Origin: an uncultured Acidimicrobiaceae bacterium
Lineage (GTDB): Bacteria; Actinomycetota; Acidimicrobiia; Acidimicrobiales; Ilumatobacteraceae
Direction: 5' to 3'
Length of the DNA: 64,000 nt
Assembly: GCA_903919455.1 (NCBI GenBank)
Contig: CAIXIJ010000019.1
Span: forward strand, 1 to 64,000
Position numbers and translations under genes: made by a program. The notes under the pieces are model-generated. The model made no database searches. It worked only from the letters and a program-made list of their open reading frames with translations, and was not told where the DNA came from. Of the stretch, positions 1 through 8,721 are shown one piece after another. Numbering within the stretch: the stretch's first letter is position 1; each line of letters opens with the position of its first letter.

Positions 1-1
1 A

Positions 2-106
2 CTCCGCTGCTTGAAGCGACGACTCGCCGCCCACCTCTGGCGACTCATGCTCGCCGACGAACGACGCGCACCAGGTCAGCTCGAACCCGGCGAAATCGCC
101 GCTTGA
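2..106 (+). pseudogene. C-terminal tail of an IS110-like transposase (cut by window edge)
   Basis: An open frame enters from the left edge and stops at TGA 104-106. Its 34 residues begin LRCLKRRLAAHLWRLMLADE, which resembles the basic C-terminus of IS110/IS1111-family transposases (typically ALRxLKRRLA...). Only the tail is visible, so it cannot be told whether the element is intact upstream. The stretch after it (107-433) shows no clear inverted repeat, as expected for IS110 elements, which often lack them. The family assignment rests on this short motif alone. Confidence 0.45.
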
Positions 107-433
107 CAAACACAGAGGAACCCCGGGATCGGTGACTGCTCAGATCTCAGGCAACGGGTTGTACGCACGGCCGGGAGTCGGGTTCGCTGTGGATCCGCCG
201 AGCAGCGCGCTCGACAACGAGAACCCGCAATGTGGCACGGAGGCGTCGTTCGCCTACGCGTCGGTCGGCACCGGCCCAGCGCAAGCGGGCGGCGGGTGGA
301 CCAGCGCTGGGCGCTCAGGTTCCCGGGAGAGCTATAGGAACGTAGGGATTGCCTTGCCGGATGGTGGTGCGGCTCCGCGCTACAAGGCGGTCAGCTTCGG
401 AGCGGGTGTGACCCACCTGTGGAGGTTCTGTTG
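107..433. other. Non-coding or decayed stretch without a supported gene
   Basis: A 100-codon frame spans most of this stretch, but its composition (Gly/Ala/Ser-rich, no recognisable domain, no good ribosome-binding site) does not look like a protein. The 3' end supplies the GGAGG Shine-Dalgarno for the small membrane ORF at 434. Nothing else was recognised. Confidence 0.4.
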
Positions 434-568
434 ATGGGCACTCTGGCCTGGCCGACCGGGCTCCGTGTTCCGTTGTGGGTGTTCTTCGCGTTCGTGGGGT
501 TCGCGGTGCTCTACGTCGTTACGGGGCTTGTTCGTGACAGGCGCCGTCGTCGTCGGCCGCAGGACTGA
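434..568 (+). CDS. Small single-pass membrane protein, 44 aa
   Basis: ATG at 434 is preceded by a textbook GGAGG at 421-425 with 8 nt spacing. The product has a short N-terminus, one hydrophobic segment (about residues 11-32, VPLWVFFAFVGFAVLYVVTG) and a very basic tail with six consecutive arginines, so it should sit in the membrane with the tail in the cytosol (positive-inside rule). No family is recognised. It lies in decayed accessory DNA between a transposase tail and HTH/PIN remnants, so it may be cargo of a mobile element. The strong ribosome-binding site and the clear transmembrane/basic-tail layout argue it is real; the short length argues caution. Confidence 0.5.
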   Translation: MGTLAWPTGLRVPLWVFFAFVGFAVLYVVTGLVRDRRRRRRPQD

Positions 569-579
569 GCGTGGGCTTG

Positions 580-720
580 TCAGTTGGTGATGGTGCGGAG
601 TTGTTGGCGGGTGGTGAGGGCGTCGAGCGAGGGGGTGATGCGTCCGTTTTCGTAGCGGGAGACTCGGCGGGCGTCGCTGCCGATGGCTGAACGTGACCCT
701 GTTTCTTGGACACGAGGCTC
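580..720 (-). pseudogene. Remnant of an XRE-type helix-turn-helix protein
   Basis: On the minus strand this stretch reads ...DARRVSRYENGRITPSLDAL, the recognition helix and following turn of an XRE/Cro HTH domain (consensus xISRYENGxxxPSLxxL). The usual continuation (ALADALGV...) is missing and the frame stops a few residues later at 580; upstream, helix 2 is barely recognisable. The HTH therefore appears truncated at both ends. It lies with other eroded accessory genes. Sub-family and original partner cannot be told. Confidence 0.4.
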
Positions 721-955
721 TACGGCCAGTAGCTGGTGCCTCCGACGAGGGCTTTCGACGGCGGCCGGTTTGACGCCCGGAATCGCACACTCGACCACGC
801 ACTCGGCCAGCGCACGGCGGCCGCCACGGGGCCGCTCAGCGGCCTTTCGCGGGCTGAGCGGCTGCGCCACGTCCGGCCGCGACGAGCCGTTCGATGTTCA
901 CCGCGAACGCGCGGACGCTGTCGCCAAGAAGATCGCTCAAGGCATCTGATCAACG

Positions 956-1081
956 GTGCTGCTGAACGACACCGGCATCTTCGTCTCCGCCGCTGACCGC
1001 CACGAACCCCGCCACGATGACTGCGCCGCCTTGCTGCGCGGCCGTCGCGATCTGACGGTCGCTGCCTCGGTCATCCCCTGA
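956..1081 (+). pseudogene. Truncated VapC-like PIN-domain toxin remnant
   Basis: From GTG 956 the frame reads VLLNDTGIFVSAADRHEPRH, matching the N-terminus of VapC PIN toxins (V-[IL]-x-D-T-[SG]-x-[LF]-V-x-x-x-D-R). The conserved acidic residue appears in the NDTG position, with a second Asp in AADR. The frame stops at TGA 1079-1081 after about 41 residues, against about 130 in intact VapC, so the catalytic C-terminal acidic residues are lost. Just upstream, a frame ending at 949 finishes in ADAVAKKIAQGI, which could be the tail of a cognate antitoxin. This is a similarity reading only. Confidence 0.4.
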
Positions 1082-1222
1082 CACCCGCAACGCCACCGGG
1101 AACCCGCCGTCGTCTGCAAGGCTGACTGGAATGAACGCGCCCGCCACCGTCGACGACAGTCGCGTGAACAGTCGCGTGTCCCTGGCCGCGGTAGTCCGGA
1201 GTCAACCCCGTCTGACGCTGCG

Positions 1223-1843
1223 TCAGTAGTGAGGGGGTGTGATCACCCAGAACACCTTCACCGCTTCACTGCCCCGGTTGGCGCAACGGTGCGGCTCGGT
1301 GCTGCTGAAGGCAAAGCTGTCGCCGGCGTGCAGCTCGAACTGACGCTCGCCAATCCAGAGATCCAGCGTGCCGTTCATCACCAGCCCGGCCTCGGCGCCA
1401 TCGTGCGCGTAGAACTCGCTGTCGGCACCCGGATGGATGGTGCTGATGAGCAACTCCAGCGGCCCACTGAGATTCGGCGACAGCAACTCCTCGGTGATGC
1501 CGAGCCCGGTGAAGGTGAGGTTGCGGCGGTTACTGGCCCGCACGATGACATCGCGTTCGTCGTCGGGGCCTTCGGCGCCCTGGTGGAAGAACCAGTTCAT
1601 GTGCACGCCGAGCGTGTCGGCGATCTGCTTCAGCACGCCGATGGGCAGCCGCGACACGTCGCGTTCGATCTGGCTCAGGTAGCTCACAGAGATGCCCACC
1701 GCCGACGCCACGTCGTGCAACGTGCGGCCATGGGCCTTTCTCAGTTCACGAATACGACCGCCGATGGGCGCGTCGGCATCGTACGAACCATCGCTCTGCG
1801 GCGATGTGGCCTCGTCGGCCGAACTGAGTGCCCGGATGGCCAT
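1223..1843 (-). CDS. XRE-family regulator with C-terminal cupin domain
   Basis: The 206-aa protein has an XRE helix-turn-helix at about residues 30-85 (IRELRKAHGRTLHDVASAVG, then SYLSQIERDVSRLP) and a small cupin sensor domain at about 110-203 (GADSEFYAHDGAEAG, GDSFAFSSTEPHRCAN). This HTH-cupin layout is typical of regulators of amine, amino-acid or polyamine catabolism (the PuuR/SutR type). It starts 5 nt after the stop of the FAD/GcvT dehydrogenase and shares its strand, so it is probably the last gene of that operon. It may autoregulate the divergent dehydrogenase pair, whose shared promoter region lies at 4333-4437. The ligand is unknown; a methylated amine or glycine derivative is a reasonable guess. 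Confidence 0.88.
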   Translation of the reverse strand: MAIRALSSADEATSPQSDGSYDADAPIGGRIRELRKAHGRTLHDVASAVGISVSYLSQIERDVSRLPIGVLKQIADTLGVHMNWFFHQGAEGPDDERDVIVRASNRRNLTFTGLGITEELLSPNLSGPLELLISTIHPGADSEFYAHDGAEAGLVMNGTLDLWIGERQFELHAGDSFAFSSTEPHRCANRGSEAVKVFWVITPPHY

Positions 1844-1848
1844 TGTCG

Positions 1849-4332
1849 CTAGCTACGCACCCGTGCGCTCTTGGGGTCGTAGAACGGATCCATGCTGACG
1901 GTGGCACCGATGCGCACACCGGCCACTTCGATCTCGTAGCTACCCGCGAGCACCCAGTCGCGATCGGCCAAGCCATCGGGGTTCGACACGTAGCCCATAC
2001 CCAACGAGGCATCGACGTGGTGGCCGTACATGCCGGAGGTGACGTGCCCGACGATGACGCCATCGCGCCAGATCGGCTCGTTGTGGTACAGCAGTTTGTT
2101 GCCGTCGTGCAGGCTGAACTGGGCGAGCCGCTTGTGCAGCCCACGCTCCTTCTGCTCCAGCAACGCCTGCCGACCGATGAAGCCGCCCGGCTTGTTCCAT
2201 GCCACGACGAAACCGAGGCCGGCTTCCAGAGGGGTCTCGTCCGGAGAGATGTCGTGACCCCAGTGGCGGTAGCCCTTCTCCATGCGCAACGAGTTCAGCG
2301 CGTGATAGCCGCACAGACGAAGGCCGAACTGCGGGCCCGCTTCCATGATCGCGTCGAAGACGTTGGTGGCGAACTCGGTGGAGATGTAGAGCTCCCAGCC
2401 CAGCTCGCCCACGTAGGTGACGCGGCTGGCGCGCACCCTGGCGTAACCGATGTCGATGATCTGCGACGTACCGAACGGGAACGCCTCGTTCGACATGTCG
2501 AAGGTGGTGAGCGACTGCAGGAGATCGCGCGAGTTCGGGCCCTGCACATTGAGCACGGCCATGCCGGAGGTGACATCGACAGCGATGCAGCGGGCATCCG
2601 CGGGGATCTGATCCTTCAACCAGGTGAAGTCGCGCACCTGCGTGGCAGCGGCCGTGACCACCAGATAGCGATCGTGGGCCTCACGTGTGACGGTGAGGTC
2701 GGCCTCGATGGTGCCGCGCTCGTTCAGCCACTGCGTGTACACCAGCTTGCCGACCGGCACCGACACATCGTTGGCGCAGATCTGGTTCAGCACGGCTTCG
2801 GCATCGGGGCCTTCGAGGAGGTACTTGCCGAACGACGACTGGTCGAACATGCCCACCGCGGTGCGCACCGCCATGTGCTCTTCGCCCGAGTAGGGGTGCC
2901 AGTTCTGCTTGCCGTAGGTGTACTCGTACACGGGCTCCACACCCTCGGGGGCAAACCAGTTGGCGCGCTCCCAGCCGGCCACTTCACCGAAGCAGGCATT
3001 GCGGGCGGCGAGCCGATCGTGCAGCGCACTGCGACGCGCATTGCGTGCGGTTTCGGGCTGGCGGTACGGCCAGTGCATCGCGTACAGCAGGCCGAGCGAC
3101 TCCACGGTGCGGTCGTGGAGGTACGAGCGGTTGCGCTGGAACGGCATCACGCGACGCACATCCACGTCCCACAGGTCCATCGGCGGGTGACCGTCGATGA
3201 TCCAGTCGGCCAGCACCTTGCCGGCGCCGCCGGACGACTGAATGCCGATGCTGTTGAAGCCGCACGACATGTACAGCCCCTTCACCTCGGGCGACTCACC
3301 GAGCAGGTACCGATCGTCGGGCGTGAAGGCCTCGGGGCCGTTGAAGAACAGGCGAATGCCGGTCTCGGCGATCAGCGGCATACGGTTCGCTGCGCTCTCC
3401 ATCAGCGGCGCGATGTGCTCGTAGTCGGCGGGCAGCGAGTCGAAGCAGAACGATTCGGGAATGCCGGAACGCCCACCACGTTGGGTCATGCCCCACGGCT
3501 TCGACACGGGCTCGAACCAGCCCACCAGCAACTTGCCGGCGTCTTCCTTGAAGTAGCCGCAACCATCGGGGTCACGCAGCACGGGCATGGTGGGCGAGAT
3601 GCCTTCCACGCCTTCGGTGACGATGTAGAAGTGCTCGGCGGCATGCAACGGCACGGTGGCGCCAACTGCATCGCCGAGTTCGCGACCCCACATGCCGGCG
3701 GCGTTCACCACGGCATCGGCGCGGATGACGCCGGTGCCGTCTTCGCCTTCGATGGTGTACTCCACACCCACGGCACGGCCCTGCTCCGTGAGGATCCGCT
3801 CGACCTTCACGCCCTCCTTGATGATGACGCCGCGCGAGCGTGCACCCTTGGCAAGCGCCATGGTGGTGTCGATGGGGTTGGTGATGCCGTCGCCGGGAAG
3901 GTGCACACCGCCGACGATGTCGTCGACGTTGGCGAGCGGCACGAGCGCCTTGATATCGGCGGGCGTGATGATGTCGACCGGCAGGCCGAAGACGCGTGCC
4001 ATCGAGGCGCCGCGCTTGAGTTCCTCAAAGCGCTCTTCGTTCGGAGCCACGCTCACCGAGCCGCGCTGCTGGAAGCCGGTGGCCTGACCGGTCTCCGCCT
4101 CCAACGTCGCGAACAGGTTCGTGGTGTACTGGGCCAAGCGGGTGAGGTTGTGCGTGGCGCGCAACTGACCGACCAGGCCAGCGGCGTGCCAGGTGGTGCC
4201 ACAGGTGAGTTGCTTGCGCTCCAATACGACGACATCGGTGACGCCGCGCAGGGCCAGGTGATAGGCAACGCTGCATCCCACGATGCCGCCACCAACGATG
4301 ACGACTCGTGCGTTGCCGGGCAGGTCGGCCAT
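1849..4332 (-). CDS. Dimethylglycine/sarcosine dehydrogenase-like FAD + GcvT fusion
   Basis: The 827-aa protein has an N-terminal DAO-type FAD domain (about 8-390) with the Rossmann signature VVIVGGGIVGCSVAYHLALR and the TTWHAAGL motif, whose His carries covalent FAD in dimethylglycine and sarcosine dehydrogenases. A GcvT aminomethyltransferase-like domain (about 430-725) and GcvT C-terminal domain (about 730-820) follow. Family members oxidatively demethylate N-methylglycines and pass the one-carbon unit to tetrahydrofolate. The length matches DMGDH/DmgO (about 830 aa). A strong GGAGGAAG precedes ATG 4332. It is divergent from a paralogous dehydrogenase and is followed by an XRE-cupin regulator. 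Exact substrate (dimethylglycine, sarcosine or another methylamine) cannot be fixed from sequence. Confidence 0.88.
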   Translation of the reverse strand: MADLPGNARVVIVGGGIVGCSVAYHLALRGVTDVVVLERKQLTCGTTWHAAGLVGQLRATHNLTRLAQYTTNLFATLEAETGQATGFQQRGSVSVAPNEERFEELKRGASMARVFGLPVDIITPADIKALVPLANVDDIVGGVHLPGDGITNPIDTTMALAKGARSRGVIIKEGVKVERILTEQGRAVGVEYTIEGEDGTGVIRADAVVNAAGMWGRELGDAVGATVPLHAAEHFYIVTEGVEGISPTMPVLRDPDGCGYFKEDAGKLLVGWFEPVSKPWGMTQRGGRSGIPESFCFDSLPADYEHIAPLMESAANRMPLIAETGIRLFFNGPEAFTPDDRYLLGESPEVKGLYMSCGFNSIGIQSSGGAGKVLADWIIDGHPPMDLWDVDVRRVMPFQRNRSYLHDRTVESLGLLYAMHWPYRQPETARNARRSALHDRLAARNACFGEVAGWERANWFAPEGVEPVYEYTYGKQNWHPYSGEEHMAVRTAVGMFDQSSFGKYLLEGPDAEAVLNQICANDVSVPVGKLVYTQWLNERGTIEADLTVTREAHDRYLVVTAAATQVRDFTWLKDQIPADARCIAVDVTSGMAVLNVQGPNSRDLLQSLTTFDMSNEAFPFGTSQIIDIGYARVRASRVTYVGELGWELYISTEFATNVFDAIMEAGPQFGLRLCGYHALNSLRMEKGYRHWGHDISPDETPLEAGLGFVVAWNKPGGFIGRQALLEQKERGLHKRLAQFSLHDGNKLLYHNEPIWRDGVIVGHVTSGMYGHHVDASLGMGYVSNPDGLADRDWVLAGSYEIEVAGVRIGATVSMDPFYDPKSARVRS

Positions 4333-4437
4333 GACTTCCTCCGGGTTGTGAAATTTTCGCTATTCTTACACAGCCGTCGCCCGGGTGCTTCAGACGCCCG
4401 GGAACTCGACGGTCCACGAACAGTTCAGGGAGACCAC
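4333..4437. promoter_or_regulatory. Divergent promoter region between the two FAD/GcvT dehydrogenases
   Basis: This 105-nt spacer separates two head-to-head paralogues. It contains the only AT-rich patch nearby (4347-4372), with a minus-strand TAAGAAT (-10-like, 4362-4368) about 30 nt before ATG 4332, and an imperfect dyad of TGTG...CACA half-sites. A direct CGCCCGGG repeat sits in the 4376-4402 part. It is the natural target for the downstream XRE-cupin regulator. Operator assignment is inference. Confidence 0.4.
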
Positions 4438-6885
4438 ATGAGCGAGCAGACAGAACGCGAATCGGCCAGGGTCGTCGTCATCGGTGGCGGCATCGCCGGC
4501 GTCAGCGTGGCGTACCACCTGGCGCTGATGGGCTGCACCGACGTGCTGCTGCTCGAGCGCGACGAACTCACCTCGGGTTCCACCTGGCACGCCGCCGGCA
4601 ACGTGCCCACGTACTCCACGTCGTGGAGCGCCATGAAGGCGCAGAGCTACACGGCGCAGATGTACCGCGAACTCAGCGAAGAGTTCTCCATCAACTACCA
4701 CGTCACCGGTTCGGTGCGGTTGGCCCACAGCAACGAACGCATGGCCGAGTTCCGCCATGTCACCTCCATGGCCAACGCGCAGGGCATGGGCTACGACATG
4801 CTCACCCCGGCCCAACTGCAGGAGATCTACCCACTCATCGAAACGCACGATCTCGTCGGCGCCTTGTGGGATCCGCTCGATGGCGACATCGACCCGTCGC
4901 AGGTCACCCAGGCACTCGCCACCCGCACCCGCAACATGGGCGGCCGCATCCGCCGCTACGAGCGCGTCATCGGCCTGGTACAGCATGCCAACGATCACTG
5001 GACCGTCACCAGCCGCAAGAAGGACGGCACCGAACACATCACCGACTGCGAGATCGTGGTCAATGCCGCCGGCTACCGCGCCGGTGAAGTGATGGAGCTG
5101 CTCGGCCGCCACCACCCCATCGCTCAGATGAGCCACCAGTACTACGTCACCGAGGAGATCGCCGAGCTTGCCGCACGCGAGTTCCCGCTGCCGCTCCTGC
5201 GCGACCCCGACACGAGCTATTACCTCCGCCAAGAGCGCAACAGCTACATCCTCGGGCCGTACGAGTGGAAGGCCACGGCCATGTGGCTGGATGGCATTCC
5301 CGACGAGTTCGCCAACATGCTCTGGAGCGAAGACCTCGAGCGCCTCGAGCCACAGATCCTCGACGCCGGCGAGCGCGTGCCGGTACTCGGCGAGGCCGGC
5401 ATCGCCCGCGTGGTGAACGGTCCCATCCCCTACGCCCCCGACGGCTACCCCTACCTCGGCCCCGAGCGCGGCCTGCGCAACTTCATCCACTGCAACACGT
5501 TCAGCTTCGGCATCGCCCAGGGCGGCGGCGCCGGCCTGGTGACTGCCGAATGGATCCTCAAGGGCCGCCCGAGCTTCGACGTATGGGGCTGGGACCGCCG
5601 TCGCTACAAGGACTACGCCACCACCGAGTACACCATCGCCAAGGCGAAGGAGCTGTACCAGCACGAGTACGCGATGGGCTTCCCCAACAAGGAATGGCCG
5701 GCTGGCCGCCCGGGCTGGACCTCGCCGTTGTACGACACGTTGAAGGCCAAGGGCGCGCACTTCGGTGCACGCGGCGGCTGGGAGCGCCCCACGTGGTTCG
5801 ACGCCACGGGCGAGGTTCCCACCGACGACTACTCGTTCTTCCGCACCCAGGCCTGGCGCGGCCCGGTGGGCGCCGAGTGCGATGCCGTGCGCAACCGCGT
5901 CGGCGTGCTCGACATGCCCGGCTTCACCAAGATCGAAGTGAAGGGCCCCGGCGCAGCGGCATACCTCGACGAACTGCTGTGCACGAAGCTGCCCCGCCCG
6001 GGTCGCATCACGCTTGCCTACGCACTGCTGCCCGACGGCAAGGTGCTCAGCGAGTTCACCGTGGCCAAGCTCGCCGACGACCACTTCTACCTCGTGGGCG
6101 CCGCTGGCGCGGAGTGGCACGACATGGACGTGCTGGAAGCAGCGCTGCCCACCGACGGCTCGGTCACGCTCACCAACATCAGCAAGGACTACGGCTCGCT
6201 GGTCGTGGTGGGCCCGCATGCCCGCGACGTGCTGTCGCAGGTCACCACCACGTCGCTGGAGAACGCCGACTTCCCGTGGCTGAGCCTGCGCGACATCGAC
6301 ACTGCGGTGGGCCCGGTGCGCACCCTGCGCGTCGGCTACGTGGGCGAACTCGGCTGGGAACTCCACGCCGCCAACGACCAGCTCGTGGCGCTGTATGAGG
6401 CCATCTGGAAGGCCGGCGAGCAGTACGGCATCGCCGACTTCGGTATCTACGCCGTCGACAGCCTGCGTCTCGACAAGGGCTACCGCGGGTGGAAGGGCGA
6501 CCTGGAGATCGGCTTCTCGCCGTTCGACGCGTCACTCGACCGTTTCGTGGATCTCACCAAGCCCTCGTTTGTGGGTAAGGACGCGCTGGTGGCCGAGCAC
6601 GCCGCCGGTTCGCCGTGGCGGTTCGTCAGCATGACCCTCGACGACGATGGCGACGCCGATGCACCGGCGCTCTCCAGCATCTTCGATGGCGACGAGCGCG
6701 TCGGTCTGGTCACCTCGGCCGGCTGGAGCTTCACCCTGAACAAGAGCATCGCCATCGGCTACGTGCGTCCGCAGTACGAGGCGCCGGGCACGAAGGTGGA
6801 GGTGCTCATCTACGGCAACCGCGTCACCGCCACCGTGGGCGCCGAGCCGCTGTACGACCCCACCAACGCCAAGCTCCGCGCCTGA
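4438..6885 (+). CDS. FAD-dependent oxidoreductase + GcvT fusion (dimethylglycine/sarcosine dehydrogenase family)
   Basis: The 815-aa product has an N-terminal FAD-binding DAO domain (VVVIGGGIAGVSVAYHLALM; STWHAAGN carries the probable flavinylation His), then GcvT and GcvT-C domains from about residue 430. ATG 4438 is chosen because homology begins there and AGGGAGA precedes it; the open frame runs far upstream only as antisense of the neighbouring gene. It is a diverged paralogue of the gene at 1849-4332, transcribed away from it. The pair could act on successive methyl groups (for example dimethylglycine then sarcosine) or on different substrates. Stop is TGA 6883-6885. Confidence 0.88.
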   Translation: MSEQTERESARVVVIGGGIAGVSVAYHLALMGCTDVLLLERDELTSGSTWHAAGNVPTYSTSWSAMKAQSYTAQMYRELSEEFSINYHVTGSVRLAHSNERMAEFRHVTSMANAQGMGYDMLTPAQLQEIYPLIETHDLVGALWDPLDGDIDPSQVTQALATRTRNMGGRIRRYERVIGLVQHANDHWTVTSRKKDGTEHITDCEIVVNAAGYRAGEVMELLGRHHPIAQMSHQYYVTEEIAELAAREFPLPLLRDPDTSYYLRQERNSYILGPYEWKATAMWLDGIPDEFANMLWSEDLERLEPQILDAGERVPVLGEAGIARVVNGPIPYAPDGYPYLGPERGLRNFIHCNTFSFGIAQGGGAGLVTAEWILKGRPSFDVWGWDRRRYKDYATTEYTIAKAKELYQHEYAMGFPNKEWPAGRPGWTSPLYDTLKAKGAHFGARGGWERPTWFDATGEVPTDDYSFFRTQAWRGPVGAECDAVRNRVGVLDMPGFTKIEVKGPGAAAYLDELLCTKLPRPGRITLAYALLPDGKVLSEFTVAKLADDHFYLVGAAGAEWHDMDVLEAALPTDGSVTLTNISKDYGSLVVVGPHARDVLSQVTTTSLENADFPWLSLRDIDTAVGPVRTLRVGYVGELGWELHAANDQLVALYEAIWKAGEQYGIADFGIYAVDSLRLDKGYRGWKGDLEIGFSPFDASLDRFVDLTKPSFVGKDALVAEHAAGSPWRFVSMTLDDDGDADAPALSSIFDGDERVGLVTSAGWSFTLNKSIAIGYVRPQYEAPGTKVEVLIYGNRVTATVGAEPLYDPTNAKLRA

Positions 6886-6997
6886 GCGTGTCGGGCGACA
6901 CAGAACACGTGTCTGTCCACCCATAAATCACAAGGTTGTCATTTCCCAGACGCTTGGAGTGGTCACTCCGTTTACCCGGCGCGGTCATTCTGCACCT

Positions 6998-7960
6998 GTG
7001 TCTGTGCCGAAGCGGTACCTCACCATCTGGTCGGGTCCTACGTTTCCCTACCCCGCAACGCTGAGCCTTGCCTCGGCCTTGGCAGCGGACCCCGACGCCG
7101 TCGTCGAGTTGCACATCTCCGGCCCGTTGCCCGACGACCCGAACCTTCGCCACCTCCTACGAACCCAGCCGCGACTGACCTGGCACCCGATCGACGAGGA
7201 GTCGCTGCTTTCGCCGACCGTGCGCCGGGTGTACGACCTGATCCCTTACGGCAAGCACGCCGCACGCAGCAATGTGCTTCGCATCGCGCTGCTCCACGAA
7301 CGCGGCGGCGTTTACCTCGATCTCGACACATTCCTCCTCGAGCCACTGACCAACCTCGGAGTCGGCGCGTTCGCGGGCCTCGAGCGGGTGTGGGCGAGCG
7401 ACCGGCAGCGGGTGGGTGGTCGTCTGCCGATCACGGCGTGGCCTGCCACCGCCGCCTGGGGCGTCGCCTGGTTCGCCAAGCGGATGGACACCATGGGGCT
7501 CCATGGCCGAGCGCGAATGTCGCAGAGGCTGCACGGCATCGATTCGATGCTGCACACCGAGCAGATGAACAACGCCGTGCTCGGGGCACCCGCAGGCAGT
7601 GCGTTCACTGAGGCGCTGCTGGCAGGGGTGAGCCGCCGGAGCCCAACTATTCGCTACGAACTCGGTCCGAACCTCGTCCACGACACCCTGGCCGCAAACC
7701 CCCGACTGGCCACGATCATGCCACCGAACGTGTTGTACGCCGTTCCGCCGGGCGAGAGCCACCGGTTCTTCGACGACCGCCTTCTCGAGCTTCCAGCCAC
7801 AGCGAAAGTGGTCCACTACGTGAACAGCAACCACCGCAAACTGCTGGCGTCGATCCACCCGGGCGACCCACGTCTCGCTCGCCCGGAGGTCTTCTGGAGC
7901 CTCGCCAGCCGAACCGAAGAATGGATTCGCTCAACCTCGCTCGCGGAGGCCATCGCGTGA
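6998..7960 (+). CDS. DXD-motif glycosyltransferase (GT32-like capsular sugar transferase)
   Basis: The protein of about 320 aa starts with RYLTIWSGPTFPY and contains the sugar-nucleotide/metal-binding core GGVYLDLDTFLLEP (DxD), preceded by SNVLRIALLHERGG. This pattern defines the 'glycosyltransferase sugar-binding region containing DXD motif' family (Och1/capsular GT32-like). It would transfer a sugar from an NDP-sugar during cell-surface glycan assembly. GTG 6998 is preferred because homology starts right after it; GTG 6959 in the same frame is an alternative with a weak GGAG. It is the first gene of a coupled run of polysaccharide genes; its stop overlaps the next start (GTGA). Confidence 0.75.
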   Translation: MSVPKRYLTIWSGPTFPYPATLSLASALAADPDAVVELHISGPLPDDPNLRHLLRTQPRLTWHPIDEESLLSPTVRRVYDLIPYGKHAARSNVLRIALLHERGGVYLDLDTFLLEPLTNLGVGAFAGLERVWASDRQRVGGRLPITAWPATAAWGVAWFAKRMDTMGLHGRARMSQRLHGIDSMLHTEQMNNAVLGAPAGSAFTEALLAGVSRRSPTIRYELGPNLVHDTLAANPRLATIMPPNVLYAVPPGESHRFFDDRLLELPATAKVVHYVNSNHRKLLASIHPGDPRLARPEVFWSLASRTEEWIRSTSLAEAIA

Positions 7961-8721
7961 GCGACATGGTGAGCTGCCTCATGGTGACATGCAACCGCAT
8001 GGATCTTGCTCGTCGATCGGTCGCTTGCTTCGAAGCCCAACAATGGGCCGACAAGGAACTCGTGATCGTCGACGACGGCCACCAGGACTACACGCCGATG
8101 CTGGCACCGTTCATCGACCGCGGACTCCGCATCCGCTACCACCGCATTGAGCGCCGCGAATCCGTACGCCTCGGCGAGTTGCGCAACCTGTCGCTCTCAC
8201 TGGCCGACAGCGAGTGGTGCATGCAGTGGGACGACGACGAGTGGTATCACCCCGAACGCATCCGGGTGCAGATGGCAGCACGAGGAAGCCGCTCGGCAGT
8301 TGCACTGAAGTGGACGCTGATGCACCTCGAGTCGCCGCAGCACGGCACACTGACCTTCCGTTCGGACTCAGGCGTTGCCACACCGGGCACCATCCTTCAC
8401 CGCCGCGACGCGGCCCGCTACCCGAACCTGTCGCGCAATGAGGACGGCGTGTACCTCGCCGCGTTACGCAAGCAGGGCATGTTCGTGCTCGGGGAAGCCC
8501 ACTCGCACCTCTTCGTGAGGTGCTTCCACGGCGGTAACACGTGGGATGAGCAGCACTTCCTGAGTCGGCTGCATCGCCGCCCTCAGGACTGGTGGCCGTA
8601 CCTCCGGGCCAAGGCGGCGAACGACCTCACCCTGCACCCAGCGTTCGCGCTCGACAGCCGAGAACTCCGAACCGTTCGAGCCATGCTCGCCTACAGATCC
8701 GAGCAAGCGGTCGTCACATGA
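7957..8721 (+). CDS. Family 2 (GT-A) glycosyltransferase
   Basis: The 254-aa GT-A enzyme opens with MVSCLMVTCNRMDLARRSVA and ELVIVDDGHQDYTPM, the nucleotide-binding start of GT2 enzymes; the metal-binding acidic motif is MQWDDDEWYHPER. It probably adds a sugar to a lipid-linked glycan at the inner face of the membrane. GTG 7957 overlaps the previous stop by 4 nt (GTGA), the coupling seen along this cluster, and is preferred over ATG 7921, which lies inside the upstream gene. Substrate unknown. Confidence 0.85.
   Translation: MSDMVSCLMVTCNRMDLARRSVACFEAQQWADKELVIVDDGHQDYTPMLAPFIDRGLRIRYHRIERRESVRLGELRNLSLSLADSEWCMQWDDDEWYHPERIRVQMAARGSRSAVALKWTLMHLESPQHGTLTFRSDSGVATPGTILHRRDAARYPNLSRNEDGVYLAALRKQGMFVLGEAHSHLFVRCFHGGNTWDEQHFLSRLHRRPQDWWPYLRAKAANDLTLHPAFALDSRELRTVRAMLAYRSEQAVVT

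Noticed and set aside
132-434. 100-codon ORF at the left edge
   Set aside because: Low-complexity composition, GTG start without ribosome-binding site, no recognisable fold.
1828-4437. Very long plus-strand open frame reaching the dehydrogenase at 4438
   Set aside because: It is antisense to the dehydrogenase at 1849-4332; homology and the ribosome-binding site place the true start at 4438.
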